Numbered from the stretch's first letter, positions 25,196 to 33,983 are shown. The stretch: 64,000 nucleotides of DNA from Myxococcales bacterium (GCA_020633315.1 JACKDV010000005.1:353231-417230); one strand, 5' to 3'. A program made the numbers and translations. The notes: generated by a model from the sequence alone, not told the origin.

Positions 25196-26557
25196 TCAGG
25201 GCGGGGTGACGTTGAGCACCCAGCTCCCCACCTCGCCCGCGAAGCCGCTCACCGCCACCAGCACCGACTGGCCCGCGCTCAGGTCGATGACGATCTGGGA
25301 CAGGAGCCCGTCGAAGTCGTCGTTGCAGGCCAGCTCCGTGCCGGGGCCGCAGCCGTCGTGGATCGACAGCGCGGTGTCGTAGCTCGAGCCCAGGGTGTCG
25401 AACACGTAGGTGCCCGAGGCGGGCGCGATGAAGCGGATCACGTGGTCCACCGCTCCGCCCCCGGCGCAGCTCTGCTGCAGGTCCTCGTCCTCGGAGAAGG
25501 TGTCGCCCACCGCCACCCCGCCGCCCACGGACCAGCCCAGGTCCTGCTCGGCGCAGGCGGGCAGCGGGGGGATGAGGGGAGGGATGATGCTGAGCACCCA
25601 GTCGCCCACGTCGCCCGCGAAGCCGTCGACCGAGACGAACACCTCGCGATCGACGTCGAGCAGCAGGAAGATCTGCGACTGCAGGCTGCGAGCCGAGTCG
25701 TCGTTGCAGGCGAGCAGCGACGCGGGGTTGCAGTTGGCGTAGACCGACAGCGCGGTGTCGTAGTCGGAGCCGAAGGTGTCCAGCTCGTACCAGCCGGGGA
25801 TCGGCGGGACGAAGCGCAGCACGTGGTCGGCCCCGCCGTCGGCGGCACACTCCTGCGGCAGGTCGTCGTCGTCGCCGATGGTGTTGCCGGCCGCCACCCC
25901 CGGGCCCACCGCTCCGCCGAGGTCCGAGTCGGCGCAGCCGTCCCCGCAGCCCGAGGTGTCGAAGCCCAGGCAGTCCGGAGTGCAGGTCAGCAGCCCCTCG
26001 CCGAGCCCCAGCGCGGCGCAGCTCACCCCGCCCAGGTCGAGGCCGTCGCAGGCCTCCCCGAGCTCGACCACCCCGTTGCCGCACAGGGTGGGGACGCAGC
26101 CCGAGGTGTCGAAGCCCGCGCAGCCCGGCAGGCAGGCCAGGCTCCCGCCGGGAAGCCCCAGCGACGCGCAGGTCTGCCCGTCGAGGTCGAGGCCGTCGCA
26201 GACCTCCCCGGGCTCGGCCACCCCGTTGCCGCAGCCGATGTTGCTGCAGCCGGAGACGTCGTAGTCCTGGCAGTCGAAGCGACACGCGAGGGTGCCCAGG
26301 CCCAGGCCGAGGGTCTCGCAGCTCAGGCCGCGCAGGTCGGTCCCGTCGCAGGCCTCGCTGCCATCCGCCACCCCGTTGCCGCAGCCGGGCGGCGGGGGCG
26401 GCTGGCCGCTGTCGGTCGAGTCGTCGTCGGCCGTGCCGCTCGAGTCACCCTCGGTGCCGGCCGACTCGTCGTCGAGGATCAGGCGCCGTCCGGTGCAGCC
26501 GCTCCCCACGAGCGACGACACCAGCAGCACTGCCCCCCAGCGGCCTGTCCGCGCCAT
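25196..26557 (-). CDS. Cys-rich repeat lipoprotein with two PPC-like beta-sandwich domains
   Basis: 453 residues from ATG 26557, six bases after GATAGT. Lipobox GSGC (Cys21); short linker; then four Cys-rich units opening CGNGV.(D/E).GE.CDG.DL and closing CDGFDTSGC-like, a repeat of about 45 residues; then two copies of a roughly 120-residue beta domain (ADHVLRF.PP..GWYELDTFGSDYDTALS and the parallel DHVIRF.APASGTYVFDTLGSSYDTALS) that resemble bacterial pre-peptidase C-terminal (PPC) modules. No catalytic domain. The same CGNG unit recurs in the lipoprotein at 27411. Likely surface-displayed. Confidence 0.87.
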   Translation of the reverse strand: MARTGRWGAVLLVSSLVGSGCTGRRLILDDESAGTEGDSSGTADDDSTDSGQPPPPPGCGNGVADGSEACDGTDLRGLSCETLGLGLGTLACRFDCQDYDVSGCSNIGCGNGVAEPGEVCDGLDLDGQTCASLGLPGGSLACLPGCAGFDTSGCVPTLCGNGVVELGEACDGLDLGGVSCAALGLGEGLLTCTPDCLGFDTSGCGDGCADSDLGGAVGPGVAAGNTIGDDDDLPQECAADGGADHVLRFVPPIPGWYELDTFGSDYDTALSVYANCNPASLLACNDDSARSLQSQIFLLLDVDREVFVSVDGFAGDVGDWVLSIIPPLIPPLPACAEQDLGWSVGGGVAVGDTFSEDEDLQQSCAGGGAVDHVIRFIAPASGTYVFDTLGSSYDTALSIHDGCGPGTELACNDDFDGLLSQIVIDLSAGQSVLVAVSGFAGEVGSWVLNVTPP

Positions 26558-26763
26558 GACCCTACTATCGGCAGGGGACGCGACCGATCGCAAGCCCCCC
26601 GCCGCGAGGATCCGGCGGCGCGGCACGGACGAGCGCTCGTTGTCGTCCCGTCGGTCGCGGGCCGACCCGATGACGAAATGGCACGCGACGCCCGCGGAGG
26701 CCGACCGAAGGCCGCGATATCGTCGAGCCTCGCGTTGGCATGCTCGTTGCTCCTCGGGGGAGC

Positions 26764-27405
26764 ATGACCACCTCGGATGCCTCGGCCCGACCCCCTCGCT
26801 GGATCCGCACGCTGCCCTGGCTCGCGGGGCTCATGCTGGGAACCACCGCCCACATCGTGTGGTGGACGGGCCAGCTCGACCGAGGCGAGCGCCGGGTGGA
26901 GGTGATCGAGGTGTCCGCTCCGCCGGTGACCGTCCACGTGCGCTCGCCGAGGACCCCGGTGGTGCACCACGTGACCACGGGAAGCGCCCGCCCCCGCCGC
27001 GGCCACCACGACCACCACGACCACCACGCCAGTCGATGGACGCCCACCACCGGGGCCCGGGGCGCGGTGGTCTGCCACCTGGGCAGCTGCACGCTGCGTC
27101 GCAGCTTCGTCCGTCGCCTGGTGAACGAGCCCGAGTGGCTCGATCCCGGGCCGCGGCTCGTGCCGCGCCTCGACGGCGACACGCTGACCAGCATCGAGGT
27201 GCACGACGTGTTCCCCGGCAGCCTCGCCGACCTGCTCGGCCTGGTGAGCGGCGACGAGATCGTCGCGCTCGACGGCCAGCCCCTGGGTACGCTCGACGCC
27301 TTCGCCCGCCGCGCCCAGCGGGCGCTCGAGGCCGATGCGCTGACCATCACCCTCGAGCACGCGGACGTGGTCCGCACCATGCAGTACCGGCTGATCGACG
27401 GCTGA
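26764..27405 (+). CDS. GspC-like membrane protein with PDZ domain and His-rich linker
   Basis: 213 residues from ATG 26764. One membrane segment at about residues 20-38 with a short cytoplasmic tail, then VEVIEVSAPPVTVHV, a His/Asp-rich linker (HHDHHDHH) and a C-terminal half that follows the GspC pattern: residues resembling LVNEPEWL, then RLVPRL and a PDZ-like stretch GSLADLLGLVSGDEIVALDGQPLG. GspC recruits substrates and secretin in type II secretion. The rest of a T2SS is not nearby, so this may be a stand-alone periplasmic PDZ protein. The His cluster could bind a metal. Convergent with the next lipoprotein, 5 bases apart. Confidence 0.78.
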   Translation: MTTSDASARPPRWIRTLPWLAGLMLGTTAHIVWWTGQLDRGERRVEVIEVSAPPVTVHVRSPRTPVVHHVTTGSARPRRGHHDHHDHHASRWTPTTGARGAVVCHLGSCTLRRSFVRRLVNEPEWLDPGPRLVPRLDGDTLTSIEVHDVFPGSLADLLGLVSGDEIVALDGQPLGTLDAFARRAQRALEADALTITLEHADVVRTMQYRLIDG

Positions 27406-27410
27406 GCTGC

Positions 27411-28103
27411 TCAGCTGCCCGTGCCGCCGCCCGGCATGCACATGGAGGTGTCGAACACGCACAGCACCGGATCGCAGGCGAGGATCCCTCCGCCCAGGCC
27501 CAGGGAGGCGCAATCGAAGCCCTGGAGGTTCATGCCGTCGCACTGCTCACCGGGCTCGACCACCCCATTGCCGCAGCCGGGGCCGACCACCCCGCAGCCC
27601 GAGGTGTCGAAGGCACAGACCACGGGATCGCAGGCGAGGATCCCCGGCCCGAAGCCCAGGGTGACGCAGTCGAAGCCCTGCAGGTCCATGCCGTCGCACT
27701 GCTCACCCGGCTCGATCATCCCGTTGCCGCAGCCCGGGCCCACGCCGCCCGACGAGCTGCCGCCGGAGCTGCCTTCCGACGACGTGCCCCCGGTGGTCCC
27801 GCCCGAGCTGGTCGTGCCCCCGCCGTCGCTCGAGGTGCCGCCCGTGCTCGCGGCCCCGCTGGTGGTGGTGCCCTCCCCACCGGTCGTGGTCCCACCGTCG
27901 GTGGTGGGGTGTCCGGTGTCCGCGGTGGTGTCCATCCCCGAGACCACGCTGGTTGCGCCGGGCCCGGTCGACGAGGTCCCGCTGCCGCTCGAGCTGGGCG
28001 CGCCCTCGGCTCCTGGCTGATCGTCGGCACAGCCCGACCCGAGCGCCAGCGCCAGCAACGAGACGCCCACCCCGTGATCGAAGGCTCGCTTCCACCCGCT
28101 CAT
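27411..28103 (-). CDS. Short Cys-rich repeat lipoprotein
   Basis: 230 residues from ATG 28103. Lipobox GSGC (Cys25). Residues 26-130 are a Gly/Ser/Thr stalk of extreme low complexity. The C-terminus has two CGNG units (CGNGMIEPGEQCDGMDL and CGNGVVEPGEQCDGMNL), each followed by ACDP.(V/L)C.FDTS, the same module as in the lipoprotein at 25196. No other domain. I infer a surface stalk with a Cys-rich head. Confidence 0.85.
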   Translation of the reverse strand: MSGWKRAFDHGVGVSLLALALGSGCADDQPGAEGAPSSSGSGTSSTGPGATSVVSGMDTTADTGHPTTDGGTTTGGEGTTTSGAASTGGTSSDGGGTTSSGGTTGGTSSEGSSGGSSSGGVGPGCGNGMIEPGEQCDGMDLQGFDCVTLGFGPGILACDPVVCAFDTSGCGVVGPGCGNGVVEPGEQCDGMNLQGFDCASLGLGGGILACDPVLCVFDTSMCMPGGGTGS

Positions 28104-28150
28104 GCCGCGATCGTCGCACGCGCATCCAAGGCCGGCCAGGGTCGATTTGC

Positions 28151-28180
28151 TTGACCGGGCCCGGGGCCGCCGGATACCGT
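28151..28180 (+). promoter_or_regulatory. Sigma-70-type promoter of the gene at 28202
   Basis: TTGACC (28151-28156), an 18-base spacer and TACCGT (28175-28180). A transcript would start near 28187 and carry GGAGGG before the TTG start codon. It is one of the few conventional -35/-10 pairs I can find here. Confidence 0.5.
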
Positions 28181-28201
28181 CGAGGCGGAGGGAATCCACT
28201 C

Positions 28202-28702
28202 TTGGCGCGCTCCGAGCTTCCAACCTCTGCCCTCGGTCGTCGACGCTGGCTCGTCGTCGCCCCCGTCGGGTTGCTCGCGATCGGATGGTCGGCGCGACGG
28301 TGGTGGACCTCTCGCCGCCCCGAGCCCACGGGGCCGCTCGCCTCGCTGGAGGGACGTCGTCTCGATCGGTGGACGGTGGAGCGCGTGCTGCCCATGCACC
28401 TGGGCGCCATCCCGGTGGTGCTCGCCACGGCCTCGGGCCAGCGCTACCAGGTGGACGTGCTCGCGCGCGATCCGGCCGGGCCGCCGGGCGTGGCCAACAC
28501 CGAGCGCCTCAGCCTGTTCATCGTGAACTCGCGGGCGTCCGACGGCGCGGCCGGCCGGCGCACGACCGACGAGGAGCAGGGGCTGGGCGCCATGATGCTC
28601 GCGCAGGCGCTCGGCGACGCGACGCCGCCGGCGGGCCTGCTCGACCACGGCGAGCGCCGGCGTCGACACCCTCGCGGCGCCTTCGCGCTGCCCCTGGGCT
28701 GA
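28202..28702 (+). CDS. Hypothetical exported protein
   Basis: 166 residues from TTG 28202, supported by GGAGGG ten bases upstream and by a promoter at 28151. The N-terminus GRRRWLVVAPVGLLAIG looks like a membrane anchor or Tat-type signal (twin Arg then hydrophobic core). The mature part has RLDRWTVERV, a strand-rich middle and ANTERLSLFIVN. The WTV...TER spacing is shared with the gene at 28748, so the two may be diverged paralogues facing each other. Function unknown. Confidence 0.62.
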   Translation: MARSELPTSALGRRRWLVVAPVGLLAIGWSARRWWTSRRPEPTGPLASLEGRRLDRWTVERVLPMHLGAIPVVLATASGQRYQVDVLARDPAGPPGVANTERLSLFIVNSRASDGAAGRRTTDEEQGLGAMMLAQALGDATPPAGLLDHGERRRRHPRGAFALPLG

Positions 28703-28747
28703 GCACCGCCGCGTCGATCCTCGGGCCCGCGCTCGCGAGGCCGCGGC

Positions 28748-29200
28748 TCACATTCCCGGGACCTCGACCGTGCCCTCCTGCGCGCGGATGCGGCGGGCCA
28801 GGGCGTGGGTCGTCGCGCGGATCGTCCCGTCGGGCAGGGTGGTCTCGGGCGGCTGCACGTGTCCGTAGTAGATCGCATGGCGCTCGGTGATCACCGGCGG
28901 CGACTCGGAGCTGCTCCCCTTCGCCGCGACCATCAGGGCGAAGCTCACCCCGTCGCGCTCGAGGTCGATGCGGAGCATGCTCTCGTGCGGGCCGTCGAGC
29001 GCTCGCACCGTCCAGCCCATGAGGCGCTCGCCCACCTCGAGGCCCCCGAGCAGGGCGCGGCCCTCGGCGCTCATCTGCGGCATGTGACGCGCCTCGGTCT
29101 CGCTCGTGTCCGGCACGGGATGCAGGCGGCCGAGCCCGAGGCCCACCATGCACACCAGCGCGACCAGGCCCGGTGCCCACGCGCGCGACGAGGCCCTCAT
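28748..29200 (-). CDS. Hypothetical exported protein, last gene of sugar operon
   Basis: 150 residues; its ATG overlaps the glycosyltransferase stop (ATGA), so it is coupled to that gene. An N-terminal hydrophobic segment (GLVALVCMVGLGLG) is a signal or anchor. The rest holds LMGWTVRAL, a beta-rich core and VITERHAIYYGHVQPP. It shares the WTV...TER pattern with the convergent gene at 28202. No known domain; the coupling suggests a role in assembling the same envelope polymer. Confidence 0.72.
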   Translation of the reverse strand: MRASSRAWAPGLVALVCMVGLGLGRLHPVPDTSETEARHMPQMSAEGRALLGGLEVGERLMGWTVRALDGPHESMLRIDLERDGVSFALMVAAKGSSSESPPVITERHAIYYGHVQPPETTLPDGTIRATTHALARRIRAQEGTVEVPGM

Positions 29201-30804
29201 GGGATGGCCTCCGCATCGTTGCGCACCGCGATCTCCAGCTCCACCCCGGGATGCACCATGGTCAGCCACGGTGCCCAGCGCTCGGGCGGCATCACCATCG
29301 AGAGCCGCTGGTCCTGGCGCAGCACCAGCACCGCGCCCGGAGGCACCGCCTGGGGCGTGAGCTCGTCGGGGAGCACCGGGGTGCCGTAGAACCCGATCCG
29401 CAGCGCCGCCAGCAGGGCCTCGCGCTGGCCGTTGTCGGGGTTGGCCAGCGTGGTGAGCTCGTGGAGCTGATCGGCCTGTACCAGGTAGCGAACGTCGCGA
29501 CCGGGGAGCGCCCCGCTGCGCTCGAGGTAGGCGTCGAGCAGCGGCTCGTTGGTGTAGATCGGCCGGTCCTTCCACTCGGGGTGCTCGCGCAGCCGGGTCA
29601 CCGCCTGATCGAGCGCGGGCGAGCTCAGCCGTCGCGCCAGGCGAGCACCATCCACGTAGGCCAGCGGGCCCAGCACCACCAGCCCACCCACCGCGAGCCA
29701 GGCCAGGCGAGGCCAGCCCGCGCCCGCCAGCGCGGCCACGCCGGCGCTGCCCCCCACGGCGACCAGCGCCCACCCTCCCCCGCCGAGGCGCTCGATGGCG
29801 ATCGCGATCGCGGCGAGCAGCCCCAGCCCCAGCCCGCGACCAAGCCCGCTCACCGCCGCGTCGTCGGGGCCGAGGCCCGCGAAGGCCCGGCTCACCGCCA
29901 GCGCCGCGAAGGGCAGCACCGGCAGCAGGTAGCGCGGCGAGAGATCGAAGTTGAACACCTGCCAGCGCGGCAGCACGAGCAGCGCCGTCGCCAGCAGCCC
30001 CACCGCCAGCAGGCCCACGCGCTCCACCTCGGGCGCGCCGCGGAGCCGCCACGTGGCCAAGAGCGGCAGCGCGGGCGTGATCGCCAGCAGCCCCGCCGCC
30101 ACCGTGGGCAGCGAGGCCTCGGCATGGTGCGACTCCCAGTAGGGATTGCCCGCCATCGGCTCGACCAGCGCGGGAGGGAAGCGCAGCATCCACAGGAGCT
30201 CGCCGTGGTACACGGCCCCCGCCGCACCATAGAGGATCGGGAAGGCAGCGAGCCCCAGCAGCATCCGCGGGTGGCGACGCCACAGCGCCCACAGGGCGAG
30301 CACCAGGGCCACCACCGCCAGCTCGGCGCGCACCCACACCAGCGTGCCCATCACCGCGCCGGCGGCCAGCCAGCGCTGGCGCGCCCACAGCAAGGCCACC
30401 ACCGCCAGGCCCACCACCGCGTCGGCGTTCATCAGCCCGGCCGCGCCCGCGGCCACGTGCATGGGCGACAGGGCCACCACCGCGGCCGCGAGCTCGGGAC
30501 GCGCGTGCCCCAGGCGAGCCGCCGTCGCGGCGACCAGCGGCACCGCCAGCGCCGACACCAGCACGTGGGCCCACAGGAATGCGCCCACCCCCAGCCCCGC
30601 CACCGGAGCGTAGAGCAGGGCCAGCGGCGGCCGGGACTTCTGCAGCAGCAGGGTCGCCGCCGGAGCCCGGTCCACCAGCGAGGCGAGCAGGTGGGTGAGC
30701 AGGCCCTCGTCGTGCAGGAATCGATCGCCCACGACCGCCGTCGCGGCCAGGCCCAGGTAGGCCAGGGTGAGCCCCAGCACCGCCCAGCGCGAGCGCGGGC
30801 TCAT
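29197..30804 (-). CDS. Multi-spanning membrane glycosyltransferase (GT39/ArnT-like)
   Basis: 535 residues with about 11 transmembrane helices in the first 400 and a C-terminal soluble portion. The first loop has FLHDEGLLTHL, where the acidic pair is placed as in GT-C enzymes (PMT/ArnT/PIG type) that use lipid-linked sugar donors at the periplasmic face. The ATG overlaps the epimerase stop and its own stop overlaps the next ATG, both by four bases. The three genes therefore form one tightly coupled unit: nucleotide-sugar epimerase, sugar transfer, small exported factor. Confidence 0.86.
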   Translation of the reverse strand: MSPRSRWAVLGLTLAYLGLAATAVVGDRFLHDEGLLTHLLASLVDRAPAATLLLQKSRPPLALLYAPVAGLGVGAFLWAHVLVSALAVPLVAATAARLGHARPELAAAVVALSPMHVAAGAAGLMNADAVVGLAVVALLWARQRWLAAGAVMGTLVWVRAELAVVALVLALWALWRRHPRMLLGLAAFPILYGAAGAVYHGELLWMLRFPPALVEPMAGNPYWESHHAEASLPTVAAGLLAITPALPLLATWRLRGAPEVERVGLLAVGLLATALLVLPRWQVFNFDLSPRYLLPVLPFAALAVSRAFAGLGPDDAAVSGLGRGLGLGLLAAIAIAIERLGGGGWALVAVGGSAGVAALAGAGWPRLAWLAVGGLVVLGPLAYVDGARLARRLSSPALDQAVTRLREHPEWKDRPIYTNEPLLDAYLERSGALPGRDVRYLVQADQLHELTTLANPDNGQREALLAALRIGFYGTPVLPDELTPQAVPPGAVLVLRQDQRLSMVMPPERWAPWLTMVHPGVELEIAVRNDAEAIP

Positions 30805-31781
30805 GGGGCGGCGTGCTCCCGCGCCCAGGCCAGGTTGCGGGCGAGCCCGTCGTCGAGCGTCACCCGGGGGCGCCAGCCGAGCAGGCGCGTGGCCAGCCCG
30901 TGGTCGCAGCACAGGCGCCGCACCTCGGCCGCCCGCGGCGGACCGTGCACGATGGGCGACGACGAGCCCGAGATCGCCACGATCCGCCCGGCCAGCTCGC
31001 GGATCGAGGTGGCCACGCCGGTGCCGAAGTTCAGCGCCCGCCCGATCGCCTCGGGGTGCGAGCCCATCACCAGGAACGCCTCGACCATGTCGTCCACGTA
31101 GCTGAAGTCGCGGCTCTGCTCGCCGCTGCCGTACACCACCAGCGGCTCGCCGGCGAGCGCCCGCGCGATGAGCTTGGGGATCACGTCGTAGGGGTGGCGC
31201 GGGCCGAAGGTGTTGAAGGGCCGGATGATCGCCACCGGCAGCCCGTGGGTGCGGTGGTACGCGTAGGCCAGGCGATCGGCCGCCACCTTCGAGGCGGCAT
31301 AGGGCGAGGTGGGAGCCAGCGGATGCTGCTCGTCGATCGCGGGAGTGAGGGCGTCGCCGTAGATCTCGCTCGACGAGGTGACCAGCACCCGCTCGAGCCC
31401 CGGGATCCGTCGCGCCGCCTCGAGCACGCGCAGGGTGCCGTCGAGGTTGGTGCGCAGCACCTCGGCGGGGTGCGTGAACGATCGCTCCACGTAGGCATCG
31501 GCAGCCAGGTGCAGCAGGCGCTCGGGGGCCCAGGCCACCATGGCCTCCACCGCATCGGAGCCGGCCACGTCGGCCGCGATGATCTCGTCGAGCGACGCCT
31601 GCACCGGGGCCAGGTTGCGCAGCGCATGGCCGGCCGTGCCCACCACCGAGCTGGGCCGCACCAGCACCGCCACCGTGGCTCCCCGCTCCAGCAGGCGCTC
31701 CACCAGGTGCGAGCCCAGGAATCCGTCGGCCCCGGTCACGAGCACCCGGCGCCCTCGCCACGCGCGTGCCTGCTGCTCCAT
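30801..31781 (-). CDS. NAD-dependent epimerase/dehydratase (nucleotide-sugar type)
   Basis: 326 residues from ATG 31781, with TACCGT 8 bases upstream. Extended SDR: VTGADGFLGSHLVERL (Gly-rich NAD loop), LAADAYV, TSSSEIYGD (catalytic Ser region) and YAASKVAAD (Tyr, Lys), then RPFNTFGPRH and YGSGEQSRDFSYVDD. The enzymes interconvert or dehydrate UDP/GDP/dTDP-sugars. It heads the operon with the membrane glycosyltransferase and diverges from the radical SAM gene across 60 bases. Confidence 0.93.
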   Translation of the reverse strand: MEQQARAWRGRRVLVTGADGFLGSHLVERLLERGATVAVLVRPSSVVGTAGHALRNLAPVQASLDEIIAADVAGSDAVEAMVAWAPERLLHLAADAYVERSFTHPAEVLRTNLDGTLRVLEAARRIPGLERVLVTSSSEIYGDALTPAIDEQHPLAPTSPYAASKVAADRLAYAYHRTHGLPVAIIRPFNTFGPRHPYDVIPKLIARALAGEPLVVYGSGEQSRDFSYVDDMVEAFLVMGSHPEAIGRALNFGTGVATSIRELAGRIVAISGSSSPIVHGPPRAAEVRRLCCDHGLATRLLGWRPRVTLDDGLARNLAWAREHAAP

Positions 31782-31789
31782 CCCCCCGG

Positions 31790-31795
31790 ACGGTA
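31790..31795 (-). promoter_or_regulatory. TANNNT box before the epimerase gene
   Basis: TACCGT on the minus strand, eight bases before ATG 31781; the six bases directly before the ATG are G. Confidence 0.35.
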
Positions 31796-31829
31796 GCACC
31801 CCCCGGGGGCACGTCGGCCCCGCCCTGGG

Positions 31830-31835
31830 TATGAT
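31830..31835 (+). promoter_or_regulatory. TANNNT box before the radical SAM-SPASM gene
   Basis: TATGAT, six bases before GTG 31842; good match to the -10 consensus. Confidence 0.45.
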
Positions 31836-31841
31836 TCCCGC

Positions 31842-32945
31842 GTGCTGCTCGACCGCGCCACCCGACGCCTGGCGCTCGTCGGTCGCCTCGCCGAGACCTG
31901 GGTGCACCGCCCGCCCTCCCCCAACCGGGTCGTGCTCGACGTGACCCGGCGCTGCAACCTGCGCTGCCGCATGTGCCACACCTGGCGGGCTCCCTCCGAG
32001 GGCGAGCTCGGCCTCGACGAGATCGACGCCCTGCTGTCCGCCCTGCCCCGCCTGGTGTGGCTCGATGTGACGGGGGGCGAGCCCTTCGTGCGCCGCGACG
32101 CCGCGCAGCTGCTGGGCCTGGCCATCGAGCGCCCGCCCGCGCTGCAGGTGCTGCACTTCCAGACCAACGGCTGGGCCACCGAGCGCGTGGTGGAGGCCAC
32201 CGCCGCCACCCGGGCCCGCCGCGCCGGGGTGGAGCTCATCGTCACCGTGAGCATCGACGGGCCCCCCGCGATCCACGATGCGATCCGAGGGCGGGCCGGC
32301 GCGTTCGTGCGGGCGCTGGCCACCCTGCGCTCGCTGTGGTCGATGCCGGGGGTGGAGGTCCACGTGGGCACCACCATCACCGCCGACAACGTGGACGCGC
32401 TCGACGAGCTGGGCACCCGCTTGCTCGACGCGCTGCCCGACTTCCACGCCCGTCGCTGGCACCTCAACTGGGCCCAGGTCTCCGCCCACTTCTACGGCAA
32501 CGAGCACCTCGCGAGCGAGCCCCGCCCCGCCCCCGGCGAGCTCATCCGTCGCCTGCGACGGCGACGGGGCGTGCCCACCGGGCTGGTCGAGCTGATGGAG
32601 CAGCTCTACCTGCTCAACCTCGAGCCCTTCCTGCGCGGCGAGCCCAGCCGCATCCCCTGCCAGGCGCTGCGCAGCACCGTGTTCGTCTCCCCCGAGGGCG
32701 AGCTCTATCCCTGCCACCTCTACGACCGACCGCTGGGCAACCTGCGGGAGCACGACCTGGCCACGCTGTGGGAATCGGCCGCGGTGGCCGAGGCCCGTCG
32801 CGACATCGAGGCCCTGGCCTGCGGCGGCTGCTTCTCGGCCTGCGAGGCCTACCCCGCCATGGCCGGCGCGCCGCTGACCACCCTGCGCCAGAGCCTGCGC
32901 CACGGGCTCGCCCTGTGGGCCGAGGCCAGGGCCGCCCGCGGCTGA
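31842..32945 (+). CDS. Radical SAM enzyme with SPASM-type C-terminus
   Basis: 367 residues from GTG 31842, six bases after TATGAT. The radical SAM cluster is CNLRCRMC (C-x3-C-x2-C), followed by DVTGGEPFVRRD (SAM-binding GGEP). The C-terminus has Cys residues spaced as in SPASM domains: PCQALRSTVFVSPEGELYPC and then CGGCFSACEAYP, enough for auxiliary Fe-S clusters. Family members modify peptides (PqqE, sactipeptide maturases) or small molecules. The next gene, 17 bases on, encodes an alpha/alpha-toroid protein and may supply or process the substrate. No small precursor-peptide gene was found in the gaps on either side. Confidence 0.92.
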   Translation: MLLDRATRRLALVGRLAETWVHRPPSPNRVVLDVTRRCNLRCRMCHTWRAPSEGELGLDEIDALLSALPRLVWLDVTGGEPFVRRDAAQLLGLAIERPPALQVLHFQTNGWATERVVEATAATRARRAGVELIVTVSIDGPPAIHDAIRGRAGAFVRALATLRSLWSMPGVEVHVGTTITADNVDALDELGTRLLDALPDFHARRWHLNWAQVSAHFYGNEHLASEPRPAPGELIRRLRRRRGVPTGLVELMEQLYLLNLEPFLRGEPSRIPCQALRSTVFVSPEGELYPCHLYDRPLGNLREHDLATLWESAAVAEARRDIEALACGGCFSACEAYPAMAGAPLTTLRQSLRHGLALWAEARAARG

Positions 32946-32962
32946 CCACCAGGAGCAGCGCC

Positions 32963-33973
32963 TTGGATCAGCCCGCCGCCATCGCCCCGCTCGATCGTGC
33001 CGCGCTGCGCCGCTGGTTGCTCGGCCCGCAGGTGCTCTCCGACGACGGCCGGGTGTGGTCGTGGCACAACCCGGAGCACCCCGGCTACGCCTACCCCGAG
33101 GCCGGCGGCCTGTGGCTGGCCCTGCTCGCCCGCGAGCCCGAGCTCGACGACGCCCCGCTGCGCCGGGTGGCGGCGTGGCTCGAGGCCTGCGAGGCCCGCG
33201 GCCCCCTGGGTCGCGACGGGCGGGGCTATCTGTTCGACCGCGGCATGGTGGTGGCGGGACGGCTGGCCCTGCTGGCGCGAGGGCACGGGTCCCCGCACCG
33301 CCTGCGCCCCGCGGTGCTCGGGCTGCTCGACGATCTGGGCGCGAGCCGAGCCGCGACCCCGGCCGCGCCCGACCAGCGCTGGAGCGAGCGCTTCGGGCCG
33401 CACCTGCTCAAGCTCGCCCTGCCGCTGGGCGCCTGGCTCGAGCACGCCTCGCCCGCCGAGCACGCGCGCACGCACGAGCGGCTCCGAGAGCTGCTGCATC
33501 GACTGCCCGTGCCCGATCCCGAGGGACGCGTGCCCACCGGAGCCGAGGGCAAGCCGACCTACCTGCACGCCCACTGCTACGCAGCCGAGGGACTGTGGGC
33601 CCTGAGCGCCGCGCCCCTGCCCGCGGAGCTGCGCGCCCGGGCCCGCCACCACGCCGAGCGGGCCGCCGCGTGGCTGGCCGCGGTGCAGCGCCCCGACGGC
33701 GGCCTGCCCCCGTGGCACGACGGAGCGCGCGGCTGGGGCCCGGCTCCGGCCGACGTCGCCGCCCAGGCGGTGCGCCTGTGGTCTGGCCTCGATCCTCGCC
33801 GCCACGCCCCGTCGATCGAGCGCGCCCTCGCCTTCCTCGCCCGTCTCGTCGCCCCCGCCGGCGGCCTGCGCTACCACGAGGACAGCCGCGACCTGAACAC
33901 CTGGGCCACCGTGTTCACGGTGCAGGCCCTCGACTTCGCCGCCGGCCGGGCCGACCCCCGCGCCCTGGTGTGA
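32963..33973 (+). CDS. Alpha/alpha-toroid (terpenoid cyclase/prenyltransferase-fold) protein
   Basis: 336 residues from TTG 32963 with AGGAG seven bases upstream. No signal peptide. Helical-repeat protein with QRPDGGLPPWHDG and a second GGLRYHEDSRDLNTWATVF, recalling QW-type repeats of squalene-hopene cyclase/prenyltransferase folds, and several His, Trp and Asp in the presumed cavity (WHNPEHPGY, YLHAHCYAAEG). The acidic DxDD motif of class II cyclases is not seen, so it is more likely a binding or modifying partner than a cyclase. It follows the radical SAM gene closely and must be co-transcribed. Confidence 0.75.
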   Translation: MDQPAAIAPLDRAALRRWLLGPQVLSDDGRVWSWHNPEHPGYAYPEAGGLWLALLAREPELDDAPLRRVAAWLEACEARGPLGRDGRGYLFDRGMVVAGRLALLARGHGSPHRLRPAVLGLLDDLGASRAATPAAPDQRWSERFGPHLLKLALPLGAWLEHASPAEHARTHERLRELLHRLPVPDPEGRVPTGAEGKPTYLHAHCYAAEGLWALSAAPLPAELRARARHHAERAAAWLAAVQRPDGGLPPWHDGARGWGPAPADVAAQAVRLWSGLDPRRHAPSIERALAFLARLVAPAGGLRYHEDSRDLNTWATVFTVQALDFAAGRADPRALV

Positions 33974-33983
33974 CGCGGGCCGC

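Noticed and set aside
30801..32903. Apparent 700-codon minus-strand fusion upstream of the epimerase
   Set aside because: The upstream half is antisense to the radical SAM gene; the real start is ATG 31781.
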